From DSQK01 sp964550175 (lineage in GTDB: Archaea; Nanobdellota; Nanobdellia; Woesearchaeales; ARS49): 64,000 nt of DNA. Made by a program: the position numbers and the translations under genes. The DNA lies in the NCBI GenBank assembly GCA_964550175.1, contig CAZJXP010000001.1:806001-870000 (forward strand), in the 5' to 3' direction. This document shows, one piece after another, positions 41,497 through 50,074 of this stretch. Numbering within the stretch: position 1 is the first letter of the stretch; each line of letters opens with the position of its first letter. The notes below the pieces were generated by a model, which did not search any database, was not told the DNA's origin, and saw only the letters and a list, made by a program, of their open reading frames with translations.

Positions 41497-41585
41497 CTTT
41501 TTACCGCCCAGATTGGAAGAGTCGTTCGTTTAGTCGTGAATAGCTTACTTAACGTAACGACGATACAAAACGTGCCGGTAAAAAG
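41497..41585. repeat. dispersed inverted-repeat element, copy 5
   Basis: 89 nt from CTTTTTACCGCCCAG to AACGTGCCGGTAAAAAG. The interior matches copy 4: TCGTTCGTTTAGT and ACTTAACGTAACGA pair as a second stem. It separates a terminator from the next promoter (CCTTTAAATAGC near 41613-41624). Confidence 0.85.
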
Positions 41586-41658
41586 CTTAATCTTAGGCAA
41601 GTTCCCCAAAGCAACCTTTAAATAGCATCCAAGCTCAATCTCCTCAAAGAGGTGAACA

Positions 41659-42618
41659 GTGTACGACATAGTTACTATCGGCAGCGCGACCGTTGACGTC
41701 TTCGTCAATACGCGCGCCGATGGGAGAGAAATTCTCAAACACGCCAAGCACGTCGACGTCTGTTTACCGTTAGGAGCGAAGATTCTCATCGATGACTTGC
41801 ACGTCGAAACCGGCGGCGGCGGGACGAATTCAGCCGTTGCGTTCTCACGACTAGGATTCAAGACGGGCTGGGTCGGAACGCTCGGCAAAGACGCGAACGG
41901 AAGTTCGGTTGTCGACCAATTGAAGCACGAAAAAGTCACGTTTCTCGGCAAATCAATCAAGGGACGAACCGGCTATTCGGTTATTCTCGCTGGATTACAG
42001 CACGATCGCACGGTGTTGGCGTTCAAGGGCGTCAACGACAAGCTGAAGCCGATAACTTTGCCGCAGACAAAATGGATTTATTGCAGCGCGATGCTCGGGA
42101 AGAGCTGGAATTCGCTCGTTAAAATGGTCGAGCAAGCCAGACGGGCGAATGTGCGCGTCGCGTTCAATCCAAGTCTTTATTTGGCAAAGAAAGGGCTTCG
42201 TGCGCTTGCGCCGATGCTCAAGCATCTTGATATCTTGGTGCTGAACAAGGAAGAGGCGCAGGCGTTGCTCAAGCAAAATGTTCCCATCAACAAATTACTG
42301 AAATTGCTTTCTTATCATGTGCGGATCGCGGTCATCACGGATGGCAAGAACGGGGCGGTTGCCACTGAAGGCTATTTCTCGCACACCATCAAAGCTCGAC
42401 CGATCAAAGTCGTTGAAACCACCGGCGCGGGCGACGCGTTCGCCTCGGGCTTCGTCGCCGGGCAGATGCTCGGCTGGAGTCTTCAAGAATCCTTGAAATT
42501 AGGGCAAGTCGAAGCCGAGGGCGTACTGTCAGCCATCGGCGCGAAGAACAATTTACGTTCAAAGAAAGAGGCTTTACGACTCGTCAAAAAGCAAAAAGTC
42601 AAGGTGGCTGCGTTATGA
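41659..42618 (+). CDS. PfkB-family sugar kinase
   Basis: 319-residue ribokinase/PfkB-fold kinase that phosphorylates a sugar or sugar phosphate with a nucleotide. GGGGTNSAVAFSRLG is the N-terminal signature, and VVETTGAGDAFASGFVAG contains the catalytic Asp and anion hole. It overlaps the aldolase gene by 4 nt, so a 6-phosphofructokinase-like or tagatose-6-phosphate-kinase-like role feeding fructose bisphosphate to the aldolase is plausible. The GTG start follows GAGGTGAA; a CCTTTAAATAGC box is ~40 nt upstream. Confidence 0.88.
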   Translation: MYDIVTIGSATVDVFVNTRADGREILKHAKHVDVCLPLGAKILIDDLHVETGGGGTNSAVAFSRLGFKTGWVGTLGKDANGSSVVDQLKHEKVTFLGKSIKGRTGYSVILAGLQHDRTVLAFKGVNDKLKPITLPQTKWIYCSAMLGKSWNSLVKMVEQARRANVRVAFNPSLYLAKKGLRALAPMLKHLDILVLNKEEAQALLKQNVPINKLLKLLSYHVRIAVITDGKNGAVATEGYFSHTIKARPIKVVETTGAGDAFASGFVAGQMLGWSLQESLKLGQVEAEGVLSAIGAKNNLRSKKEALRLVKKQKVKVAAL

Positions 42619-43532
42619 CGCTTGTTTCCGGCGACAAAGTGCTTCGCGCGGCGCAGAAACGAAACTACGCCGTTGGGGCGTTCAACGTCAACAATCTCGA
42701 GATGATTCAAGGCATCATGGCGGCGGCCGAAAACATGAAAGCGCCGGTGATATTGCAGACGTCCGAAGGAGCCATCGCGTACGCGGGATTGCATAATCTT
42801 TCTTTACTGATTAAGGAGGCGGCGCGACACTCGAAAATTCCGGTGGTTTTGCACTTGGACCACGGACGGGACTTGAAGCTTATCAAGCAGTGCATCGATG
42901 CGGGGTACACTTCCGTGATGTACGACGGAAGCCATCTGCCGTTTGCCGAAAATGTTTCTAATACTTCTCAAGTTGTCAAATGGGCGCACGCGAAAGGCGT
43001 GTCCGTCGAAGCCGAATTAGGGACCATCGGCGGCGTAGAGGACAAAGTGTCGGCGCGGCACATCGCTTTAACCGACCCGGCCGCCGCGGTCGAGTTCGTC
43101 AAAAATACGGGCTGCGATTCTTTGGCGATCGCCATCGGAACGTCGCACGGCGCGTACAAGTTCGCGGGCGAAGCGAGGCTTGACGTCGGACGATTGCGCG
43201 TGATTCGAGAACTCGTTGACGTTCCATTGGTTTTACACGGTGCCTCTTCAGTTCCGCAGTGGCTAGTTGAGAAAGCGGAGAAGTTAGGGGCGAAACTAGG
43301 CTCGCCTGAAGGCGTGCCGGAAGACCAAGTTCAGCGCGCGATTTCGCACGGCATCTGCAAGATAAACACTGACACGGATTTAAGATTGGCGTTCAACGCG
43401 GGCATACGGGAATTCCTTTCGCAACATCCGGAAGACTTCGATCCAAGACATGTCATCAGTGCGGGCAAGGAATCGATGCGGACGATTGTCGAGCATCGGA
43501 TGGAAGTGTTCGGGTCCAAGGGGAAGATGTAG
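42615..43532 (+). CDS. fba: class II fructose-bisphosphate aldolase
   Basis: Zinc-dependent enzyme that splits fructose-1,6-bisphosphate (or tagatose bisphosphate) into triose phosphates. 305 residues with the class II signatures HLDHGRDLKLIKQCIDAG, VEAELGTIGG, GTSHGAYKF and LHGASSVP, which provide the zinc His residues and phosphate loop; KINTDTDLR is also present. This bacterial-type aldolase differs from the class I aldolase or FBPA/P common in archaea. It is translationally coupled (ATGA) to the PfkB kinase, making a short glycolytic module. Confidence 0.95.
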   Translation: MTLVSGDKVLRAAQKRNYAVGAFNVNNLEMIQGIMAAAENMKAPVILQTSEGAIAYAGLHNLSLLIKEAARHSKIPVVLHLDHGRDLKLIKQCIDAGYTSVMYDGSHLPFAENVSNTSQVVKWAHAKGVSVEAELGTIGGVEDKVSARHIALTDPAAAVEFVKNTGCDSLAIAIGTSHGAYKFAGEARLDVGRLRVIRELVDVPLVLHGASSVPQWLVEKAEKLGAKLGSPEGVPEDQVQRAISHGICKINTDTDLRLAFNAGIREFLSQHPEDFDPRHVISAGKESMRTIVEHRMEVFGSKGKM

Positions 43533-43555
43533 TATTTTCGGAATTAAATGAAAAA

Positions 43556-43747
43556 TTACGCAAGAACAGCTACGACTTCACGGTGCGACGGCTTGCCGTC
43601 TTCGGTCATCAACTGGATGGCCTCCTTGATGTTTTTCAAGGCGTCCGCGCGGTTCTTGCCTTGGGAGACACAGCCAGGGAGCTCGGGGACGGTTGCCACA
43701 AACCATCCGTCATCCGTCGGCTCTAATAGCACTTGATACTTTCGCAT
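43556..43747 (-). CDS. hicB: HicB-family antitoxin
   Basis: 63 residues. MRKYQVLLEPTDDGWFVATV and PELPGCVSQGKNRADALKNI match the HicB partial RNase H fold that neutralises HicA. It lacks the C-terminal DNA-binding domain of longer HicB proteins, so autoregulation must use something else. GGAGGA lies before the ATG and the hicA stop is ~33 nt upstream. Confidence 0.92.
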   Translation of the reverse strand: MRKYQVLLEPTDDGWFVATVPELPGCVSQGKNRADALKNIKEAIQLMTEDGKPSHREVVAVLA

Positions 43748-43780
43748 AGCATTCCTCCTATTCTTTGAAGTTTATAAATG

Positions 43781-43996
43781 TTATAGCAACCGCAGGAATT
43801 CTTCAACGGTCATCTGAGCTGATTTAATGATTGCGCGCAAGGTTCCGGTCTTTAGTTCGCGATGATCAGGAATAGTAAGTGGGGGAGAGCCTTCTTTTTC
43901 TAACATCACATGACTTCCTGTTTGACGACTTATGCGATAACCTATCCTTCCGAACGCCTTCATGGCCTCGAACCCAGAAATTCTCGGAACTTTCAT
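43781..43996 (-). CDS. hicA: HicA-family mRNA interferase toxin
   Basis: 71 residues from MKVPRISGFEAMKAFGRIGY. The double-stranded RNA-binding-like fold with RQTGSHVMLEK (catalytic His in GSHV) and TIPDHRELKTGTLRAIIKSA is typical of HicA, which cuts mRNA. The ATG at 43996 fits the family length; a clear Shine-Dalgarno site is not seen. It precedes hicB in the usual toxin-first order. Confidence 0.92.
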   Translation of the reverse strand: MKVPRISGFEAMKAFGRIGYRISRQTGSHVMLEKEGSPPLTIPDHRELKTGTLRAIIKSAQMTVEEFLRLL

Positions 43997-44139
43997 TCGT
44001 TGAAAGAATGTTTTGCTTTTTAGTTGCATTGTGGAGAAAAAACCGGAAGATTTGCGGCGGAAACGGAAGATTTCCGGAAACGCAACAGTGTCCATTAAAA
44101 AGCCGTGAGTTTTTTAAACTCAAACCTTCTTGCTTAGTT

Positions 44140-44478
44140 ATGCAGACAAATGAGGTAGTCCAGGACATTTCGCATTTAGTCGTTCTTCGTTTTTCTCAGA
44201 ATGAGGCGTACACGCGCGTGGAAAACGCGAAATCGGTCGATGACCCTCTGCTGGTCATTCACGTTCCATCAAAGAGTTGGTCGTACAACAGCGACGCCCC
44301 ACGCGGGCTGTGGGATTACATCACCCAAAACAAAATAGGCAAAGGTTGCGCGACGCGCAGATGGGCGCAATGCCAAGGCGTCATCGGCGTCTACGACCGC
44401 AACAACGCAAGCCATTTACAGCAGATGCTCAACGACGCAGAAACGGTCGCTCGGCAAGGGCGACGGGGCGGCCAGTGA
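44140..44478 (+). CDS. hypothetical protein
   Basis: 112 residues, not recognised. It has a strand-helix pattern (LVVLRFSQNEAYTRVENAKS; LLVIHVPSKSWSYNS) and two Cys (GKGCATRRWAQCQGV). A GTTTTTTAAACT box at 44109-44120 lies ~26 nt before the ATG, so a leaderless message starts at 44140. Its last codon overlaps the GTG start of the hydrolase lipoprotein by 4 nt. Confidence 0.7.
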   Translation: MQTNEVVQDISHLVVLRFSQNEAYTRVENAKSVDDPLLVIHVPSKSWSYNSDAPRGLWDYITQNKIGKGCATRRWAQCQGVIGVYDRNNASHLQQMLNDAETVARQGRRGGQ

Positions 44479-45212
44479 AACTCTCAGTCATTCTTATGTG
44501 CTTGCTGCTTATGGCGTGCACGCCCGTGACACGCGAGCAAACCGGAATCGATGTTCCCGTTGTCACCGTTCAACCAGTCGAGGCCGAAATGAAACTCACG
44601 ACATCAGACGGATACACTTTAGGCTACACTTACTACACTCCGTTCGTGCCCGAAGGCGCGCCGGGCGCGATACTGTTGCACCAGCTCGGCCGAGACAGAC
44701 ACGACTACGACCAGTTTGCGCCGCGACTTGCGGATTTAGGGTTCCACGTCATCACGGTCGACATCCGCGGCCACGGCGAAAGCTCGGGTTCGTGGAAGGA
44801 TTTCCTCAACACGGATTTCGCATTGATTTTAAATGACCTCTTCGCGGCGAAAGCCCTGTTGAACAAGAAGGGCGCGGACACGACACGACTGTTGATTATC
44901 GGCGAAAGCATCACGGCGAACGCGGCCATCAATTACGCCGGAAACGACGACGACGTAAAAACCCTCATCGCGATTTCTCCCGGGCTCGAGTATCGGGGCG
45001 TGAAGACCGGCGGCGCGATATTTTCTGTTCCGGAAAAGACGCTGCTTGTCGCGGCGAAAGACGACGACTACTCCGAAGAGTCAGTCAAAGAGCTGTCGCG
45101 AGTCAATCCCGAGGTCGAGACGAAGCTCTACGACAAAGGCGGACACGGGATGTATTTGCTTTCGGTAGTCGCAAAAGACATGCTTGACTGGATTGACGCG
45201 CATCGTCCGTAA
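44475..45212 (+). CDS. alpha/beta-hydrolase lipoprotein
   Basis: 245 residues. The N-terminus MKLSVILMCLLLMACTP has a lipobox (LMAC), so it is probably lipid-anchored outside the membrane. The hydrolase domain shows the oxyanion strand ILLHQLGRD, VDIRGHGES, the nucleophile elbow IIGESITAN (Ser), Asp in AAKDDDYSEE and His in KGGHGMY, so all triad residues are present. An esterase or dienelactone-hydrolase-like activity is likely; the substrate is unknown. GTG start, GTGA overlap with the upstream gene. Confidence 0.85.
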   Translation: MKLSVILMCLLLMACTPVTREQTGIDVPVVTVQPVEAEMKLTTSDGYTLGYTYYTPFVPEGAPGAILLHQLGRDRHDYDQFAPRLADLGFHVITVDIRGHGESSGSWKDFLNTDFALILNDLFAAKALLNKKGADTTRLLIIGESITANAAINYAGNDDDVKTLIAISPGLEYRGVKTGGAIFSVPEKTLLVAAKDDDYSEESVKELSRVNPEVETKLYDKGGHGMYLLSVVAKDMLDWIDAHRP

Positions 45213-45242
45213 AGTTTATAAACCATTACAAGGCATGTAATG
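45212..45242 (+). promoter_or_regulatory. CcdA promoter with operator-like dyad
   Basis: AGTTTATAAACC (45213-45224) is the TATA box ~26 nt before the ATG. CATTACA-aggca-TGTAATG (45224-45242) is a perfect 7-bp dyad lying between the TATA box and the start codon, where a bound repressor would block initiation. TACA/TGTA half-sites are the type bound by BlaI-family proteins. Confidence 0.7.
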
Positions 45243-45244
45243 TT

Positions 45245-46231
45245 ATGAGGAAATCCGTCTGGATTGCGTTGCTGTTCTCATTGGCGTTTGTTTTTCCCGC
45301 ATTGGCGCACGACGGCGTCGACGACGGGCACATCCTCGGCACGGAAGCGAACGCGTCCTTGCCTATCGGCGTGCTCAAGATCATCGAGTACAAGTCGCAG
45401 CTGGCCGCGAGCATCACGTTCTTGGCGGCGTTTTTGGCCGGCATCGTAAGCTTCACCAGCCCCTGCGGATTTGTCCTTCTCCCGACGTTCTTCACGTTCC
45501 TGTTCCGCAAACGGGCGGCATTGATGACATCGCTGTTCACTCTCGGCATGATGATAGGGTTCATGACATTGGGAATCGCCGCGGCGTTGGCGGGCGAATT
45601 CATCAACCAGTACCGCGCGCCGTTCGCGGTCATTGCCGGCGCCATATTCGTCATTTTCGGACTGCTTGTCCTGTTCAACAAAGGATTCGGATTCAAGGCA
45701 CCAACCTTGGAAGGCAAGACTCCGTGGCACGTATTGTTCTTCGGCGCGGCATTCGCCATCGGCTGGAGCCCGTGCATCGGGCCCGTGCTTGGCGGAATAT
45801 TGCTTCTCGCGGCGACAACGGGCAGCGTCATCAAGGGGGCGGTCATGCTCGGCTTCTTCGCGCTCGGCGTTGGGCTGCCATTATTCATCCTTGCGTTGCT
45901 TTCGGACAAATACGACATCGGCAGATGGTTCCGCGGCAAAGAAATCAAGTTCAGCCTGTTCGGAAAACATATCGTCACGCACACGTATAATCTCATCAGC
46001 GCGATAATCCTAATATCCATTGGCACAATCATGCTCATCTGGAAAGGGACAGGGTTTATTGAGCTCACCGTGACGCGCTTCGTTCCGTGGAGTATGACGT
46101 TCTTCTACGCCGCGAATGACGCATTGCAGCAGAACGCGTTCTTCACCTCAGGCGCGGCAGAAATCATCGGCGTCCTTCTTGGTGTCGTGGCGCTTGTCTG
46201 GATTCTTCGAAAAGTCATCAAAACCTCGTGA
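45245..46231 (+). CDS. CcdA/DsbD-family thiol-disulfide transmembrane protein
   Basis: 328 residues with signal-like first helix and about seven further membrane helices. The paired Cys motifs FTSPCGFVLLP and IGWSPCIGPVLGG are the hallmark CcdA/DsbD redox Cys that carry electrons from cytosolic thioredoxin to outside thiol proteins. It is longer than minimal CcdA (~230) because of an extracytoplasmic N-terminal segment and one extra C-terminal region. It would supply reducing power to the thioredoxin-like proteins at 17-20 kb. The glutaredoxin gene follows. A leaderless promoter with a perfect dyad precedes it. Confidence 0.92.
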   Translation: MRKSVWIALLFSLAFVFPALAHDGVDDGHILGTEANASLPIGVLKIIEYKSQLAASITFLAAFLAGIVSFTSPCGFVLLPTFFTFLFRKRAALMTSLFTLGMMIGFMTLGIAAALAGEFINQYRAPFAVIAGAIFVIFGLLVLFNKGFGFKAPTLEGKTPWHVLFFGAAFAIGWSPCIGPVLGGILLLAATTGSVIKGAVMLGFFALGVGLPLFILALLSDKYDIGRWFRGKEIKFSLFGKHIVTHTYNLISAIILISIGTIMLIWKGTGFIELTVTRFVPWSMTFFYAANDALQQNAFFTSGAAEIIGVLLGVVALVWILRKVIKTS

Positions 46232-46267
46232 GCAAGATTTAAAAAGAGAGCAACGAACGAAGTTGTT

Positions 46268-46510
46268 ATGGCCGACCACAAAGTCATCGTGTACAGCACC
46301 GCTTCCTGCCCGTATTGCAAGCAGGCGAAGGACTTTTTGAAGGCGCATGATGTCAAGTTCTCCGAAATCGACGTCGGCACGGACGAGAAGAAAGCCCAGG
46401 AAATGATCGAGAAATCAGGCCAGATGGGCGTGCCTGTGATAGACATCGACGGCAAGATCATTGTTGGCTTTGATAAGAAAGAGATGATGGTCGCGTTGGG
46501 GATTTCTTAG
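46268..46510 (+). CDS. glutaredoxin (NrdH/Grx-like)
   Basis: 80 residues with VYSTASCPYCKQAKDFL (CPYC active site) and cis-Pro segment GVPVIDIDGKIIVGFD, typical of small glutaredoxins. It reduces disulfides in the cytosol with a thioredoxin reductase or glutathione-like thiol. A GATTTAAAAAG box ~26 nt upstream gives a leaderless start. Next to CcdA, it could be the cytosolic electron donor for that carrier. Confidence 0.93.
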   Translation: MADHKVIVYSTASCPYCKQAKDFLKAHDVKFSEIDVGTDEKKAQEMIEKSGQMGVPVIDIDGKIIVGFDKKEMMVALGIS

Positions 46511-46526
46511 GCAGAATATTTGCGGG

Positions 46527-47165
46527 TTAACGCAATTCCTTTCTCAATTCCTTGTATGTTTTCTTGATGTCGCCTTGCAGCGCGCTGCCGACGACGAACT
46601 TGTTTGCGCCGGCCTTCTTGCAGAGCTTAATCGTGTCGTGGTTTATTCCGCCGTCGACCTCGATGTCGATCTTTTTGTTCCACTTTCTGATCTGCTTTAT
46701 CTTCTTTGTCTGGTCGATGAACGACTGCCCCATGAAGCCGGGATGCACGGTCATGACGAGCACATGGTCGATGAGCTTCAGGTACGGTTTGATTTTATTG
46801 ACCTTTGTTTCGGGATTTATCGCGATGCCTGCTTTTAATCTGTGGAACTTGATGTGGCGAATGATGCCCAACACGTGCTGATGCGCGTGCGTGCTCTCGA
46901 TGTGGAAGATGACCAATTTTGCTTGCTTGACCTTGCAGATATCGTGCAGCTCGTGCTCCGGATGCTGCACCATGAGTTGGAACTCGAACTTCAATTTGCT
47001 TTTTATTCCGATCAGGTCTCGCAGTTGAATGGTCGTGTTCGGCGCGAACCTTCCATCGATGACATCGATCTGGACGGTTTTCGCGACCTTTTCGACAAGC
47101 TTCAACCGGTTTAGCGCGTCTTCTTTGCTGCGCGCGAGAACCGAAGGGATAATTTCGTTTGTCAT
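46527..47165 (-). CDS. rpe: ribulose-phosphate 3-epimerase
   Basis: Interconverts ribulose-5-phosphate and xylulose-5-phosphate. 212-residue TIM barrel with IDVIDGRFAPN, VIFHIESTH, VMTVHPGFMGQSF and IEVDGGIN, which supply the metal and catalytic Asp/His. I chose ATG 47165 (MTNEIIPS), one base after the rpiB stop, since the longer frame runs into rpiB. Together with rpiB and the transketolase on the other side of the divergent region it gives most of the non-oxidative pentose phosphate pathway. Confidence 0.95.
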   Translation of the reverse strand: MTNEIIPSVLARSKEDALNRLKLVEKVAKTVQIDVIDGRFAPNTTIQLRDLIGIKSKLKFEFQLMVQHPEHELHDICKVKQAKLVIFHIESTHAHQHVLGIIRHIKFHRLKAGIAINPETKVNKIKPYLKLIDHVLVMTVHPGFMGQSFIDQTKKIKQIRKWNKKIDIEVDGGINHDTIKLCKKAGANKFVVGSALQGDIKKTYKELRKELR

Positions 47166-47166
47166 A

Positions 47167-47637
47167 TCAGTGAGACTCGTATTCGGCGATTTTGTCGAGT
47201 CTGCGCTTGTGTCTCGCTTCGCCTGAGAATTCAGTAGTGAGCCAGACGTTGACGATGGAGGTGAGTTTTGCGAACGGGATGGTTGGCGGACGGTTCTTGT
47301 CAACCGTGTTTCCGCCGGCAAGGCAGAGAATGTTCGCGTCATTGTGGGAACGGCTCAGTTTCGCGGTTTTCGCGTCCCAGGCCGCGATAGCTCGTGCGCC
47401 TTTTACTTTGTTCGCGGCGATGCAGACGCCTTCGGCGCTGCCGCAGATGAGAATGCCTTTGCTTTGGGTTTTGACGGTGAGTTCGGCAACGGGAATTGCG
47501 ATGTCGGGATAGTCATCCGTTGGATTGAGCTTCCAGGCGCCCAAGTCCTTGACCTGTTTGCCGCGCTTCTGCAAGTAAGCCTTCAGCTTCTCCTTCATCG
47601 CGAATCCCGCGTGGTCCGCTCCTAGGTAGATCATCAT
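47167..47637 (-). CDS. rpiB: ribose-5-phosphate isomerase B
   Basis: 156 residues. MIYLGADHAGFAMKEKLKAY, ICGSAEGVCIAANKVKGARA (catalytic Cys region) and SRSHNDANILCLAGG match RpiB/LacAB. It interconverts ribose-5-phosphate and ribulose-5-phosphate. Many archaea use RpiA instead, so a bacterial origin is likely. A CCTTTAAATAGC box at 47669-47680 and AGAGG lie upstream. It diverges from the transketolase genes with a dispersed repeat in between. Confidence 0.95.
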   Translation of the reverse strand: MMIYLGADHAGFAMKEKLKAYLQKRGKQVKDLGAWKLNPTDDYPDIAIPVAELTVKTQSKGILICGSAEGVCIAANKVKGARAIAAWDAKTAKLSRSHNDANILCLAGGNTVDKNRPPTIPFAKLTSIVNVWLTTEFSGEARHKRRLDKIAEYESH

Positions 47638-47717
47638 AACCTCTTTTGGGAAACATTAGTAATATGCTATTTAAAGGTTCTGAGCAGACTTTTCTCCGCA
47701 GTTCTACCCCGCATAAA

Positions 47718-47800
47718 CTTTTTACCGCCCCGATTAGAAGTAGTGGCTCTATTGTCATGAGCATTGATGCCTTAACGACTCAAAATTCGCCGGTAAAAAG
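47718..47800. repeat. dispersed inverted-repeat element, copy 6
   Basis: 83 nt from CTTTTTACCGCCCCG to TTCGCCGGTAAAAAG. Read on the minus strand, it aligns end to end with copy 7. It lies between the divergent promoters of rpiB and transketolase, so it is not only a terminator. Confidence 0.85.
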
Positions 47801-47903
47801 TGACGTGAAAGGAACAGCAAACGACTAGCAGCTACCCCTAAATTTGCCAAGAGAACCTTTATAAATAACGAAGCTGATAGTTCATCTAGCAAAAAGAGGG
47901 CGA

Positions 47904-48758
47904 ATGCGGCAGAAAGTCACCGATATCAAACAGCTCAGGCTGATCTCGAATAGCGTGCGCCAGGACATCATCCGGATGCTCGTTGCCGCTGGATCTGGAC
48001 ATTCAGGAGGGCCGCTCGGAATGGCGGACGTGTTCACGGTCGCTTATTTCCACGTCGCGAACGTCGACCCGGCGAAGCCGTTCTTTGAAGATAGGGATAG
48101 GATTGTGCTTTCTAACGGCCACATCTGTCCCGTACTTTACGCCACGATGGCGCACGCGGGCTATTTTCCTCGCGATGAACTTTTGACGCTGCGCAAATTC
48201 GGCTCTCGCCTGCAAGGGCATCCGCACCGCTCATCATTACCTGGACTTGAAACGACTTCGGGACCGCTCGGCTCAGGACTGAGCCAAGCTGCAGGAATGG
48301 CGTACGCCGCGCTGATGGACAAAAAGAAGTGGCGCACATTCTGCTTCATGAGCGACGGCGAGCACGACGAAGGCCAAGTCTGGGAAGCCGCGATGTTCGC
48401 GGGCAAAAACAAGCTCCGCAATCTCGTGGGTATCATCGACAGAAACAACATCCAAATCGACGGTCACACCGAAGACATCATGCCGCTCGAGAACTTGCGC
48501 GCCAAATACGAGGCGTTCGGCTGGCACGTGCTGGAAGTCGACGGCCATAATCACAGACACCTCATCGACGCATTCAAGGAAGCCGAAGCCGTCTACGAAA
48601 AGCCAACCGTCATCATTTGCCATACGATTCCCGGCAAGGGCGTCAGCTACATGGAAAACGACTTCGAGTGGCACGGCAAGCCCCCGACAAAAGAGCAAGG
48701 CGACATCGCGCTGCAGGAATTGCAGCACTGGCGCGACCAGATACAGGGTGGCGAATGA
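47904..48758 (+). CDS. transketolase, N-terminal subunit
   Basis: 284 residues. SGHSGGPLGMADVFTVAYFH is the transketolase entry motif, and FMSDGEHDEGQVWEAAMFAG with IDRNNIQIDG forms the GDG-N thiamine diphosphate/metal site. Archaea and some bacteria split transketolase into two subunits, as here. It moves two-carbon units between sugar phosphates. A CCTTTATAAATAAC box precedes it, and its stop overlaps the C-terminal subunit by 4 nt. Confidence 0.95.
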   Translation: MRQKVTDIKQLRLISNSVRQDIIRMLVAAGSGHSGGPLGMADVFTVAYFHVANVDPAKPFFEDRDRIVLSNGHICPVLYATMAHAGYFPRDELLTLRKFGSRLQGHPHRSSLPGLETTSGPLGSGLSQAAGMAYAALMDKKKWRTFCFMSDGEHDEGQVWEAAMFAGKNKLRNLVGIIDRNNIQIDGHTEDIMPLENLRAKYEAFGWHVLEVDGHNHRHLIDAFKEAEAVYEKPTVIICHTIPGKGVSYMENDFEWHGKPPTKEQGDIALQELQHWRDQIQGGE

Positions 48759-50074
48759 AGCTCAATCCGACGTTGGCGAACTTGAAAGGGGCATTAACGC
48801 AGCTGCCGATACGCAACGGCTACGGCGACGGACTTGTGTTGGCTGGCGACAAGGACAAAAACGTCATCGTGCTCTGCGCCGACTTGACCGAAAGCACGCG
48901 CTCGCTCGCGTTCAAGACAAAGTATCCTGATCGATTCATCGAAGTCGGGGTCGCCGAGCAAAACATGGCGTCGTTGGCCTCAGGATTAGCCGCAGTCGGC
49001 AAAGTGCCGTTCATTTCTTCGTATGCGATGTTCTCGCCAGGCAGAAACTGGGAACAGATACGCACAACGGTCTGTTACAACGGAACTAACGTCAAGATCG
49101 GCGGCGCGCACGCGGGAATTAGCGTCGGACCGGACGGCGCGACGCACCAAGCCATAGAAGACGTCGCGATACTGCGACCGATCGCGAACATGACCATCAT
49201 CGTTCCTTGCGACGCCATCGAGGCGCGGAAAGCAACATTGGCCGCGGCCGCGTTCCCCGGTCCCGTGTATCTCCGGTTCGCGCGCGAGAAGACTCCTGTT
49301 GTGACGACCGACGCGACTTCGTTCACGATTGGCAAAATCGAACCGTTCGTTGAAGGAACGGATGTCGTTTTGGTCGCGATGGGCGTGATGGTGTACGAAG
49401 CCATCGTCGCGGCGCAGCAGCTCGAAAAGGACGGCATATCGGCGGCTGTGCTCAATTGCCATACCGTCAAGCCGCTGGACTCTTCGACTTTGCTGACTTG
49501 GGCGCGACGCTGCGGGGCGGTCGTGACGTGCGAAGAGCACCAAGTCATCGGCGGGCTCGGCTCGGCCGTTGCGGAATTACTCTCCTCTGAATATCCCGTG
49601 CCGATCAAAAAAATCGGTGTGCAGAACAAGTTCGGACAGTCCGGCTCGTCAGAAGAACTGATGAAAGTGTACGGGCTGAAAGCCGTGAACATCGTCGAAG
49701 CCGCGAAAGAAGCCGTCAAGCTGAAGTTCAGTCACGCTGCAAATATGGACCATGTTCCCCGAACCCCGCGCGGACCCGAAGCGAAACGCGTCGCGGCACG
49801 CGGACTGAAAACGGTTTCGAATGACATCGCGTTTTATGCTCGTAATGGCACCGTTGTTCACAGCCTGCCCGAGCTGCACAAGGTCGTGCGCTCGATGGAC
49901 CACGATACGTTCAACCACCACGTCTCCGGCGCGAGGCACGACTTCGCGCAATGGGTCGCGGACGTGCACCAGGACAACGAATTAGCGGCCGCGATGCGGA
50001 AAGCCGTCACGAAGACGGCATTGTCGTCCGTCATTGGGCACAGGATTGGACAGCTCTTGAAGGTGCAAGGATGA
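48755..50074 (+). CDS. transketolase C-terminal subunit with extra domain
   Basis: 439 residues. Residues 1-~320 are the pyrimidine-binding and C-terminal transketolase domains (DLTESTRSLAFKTKYPDRF; IEVGVAEQNMASLASGLAAV; CEEHQVIGGLGSAVAEL). Usual split subunits end near 310-320; here ~100 more residues form a helical domain (IAFYARNGTVVHSLPELHKV; DTFNHHVSGARHDFAQWV). This resembles DUF5752, a DPANN-typical domain of unknown role, an assignment from memory. The start ATG overlaps the N-subunit stop, and its stop overlaps the next gene (ATGA). Confidence 0.93.
   Translation: MKLNPTLANLKGALTQLPIRNGYGDGLVLAGDKDKNVIVLCADLTESTRSLAFKTKYPDRFIEVGVAEQNMASLASGLAAVGKVPFISSYAMFSPGRNWEQIRTTVCYNGTNVKIGGAHAGISVGPDGATHQAIEDVAILRPIANMTIIVPCDAIEARKATLAAAAFPGPVYLRFAREKTPVVTTDATSFTIGKIEPFVEGTDVVLVAMGVMVYEAIVAAQQLEKDGISAAVLNCHTVKPLDSSTLLTWARRCGAVVTCEEHQVIGGLGSAVAELLSSEYPVPIKKIGVQNKFGQSGSSEELMKVYGLKAVNIVEAAKEAVKLKFSHAANMDHVPRTPRGPEAKRVAARGLKTVSNDIAFYARNGTVVHSLPELHKVVRSMDHDTFNHHVSGARHDFAQWVADVHQDNELAAAMRKAVTKTALSSVIGHRIGQLLKVQG

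Noticed and set aside
43879..44139. N-terminal extension of the 44140-44478 gene
   Set aside because: It is antisense to hicA, and a TATA box lies 26 nt before the ATG at 44140.
47718..47800. Dispersed repeats as plain transcription terminators
   Set aside because: This copy sits between divergent promoters, where no terminator is needed, and several copies follow genes that already have poly-T terminators.
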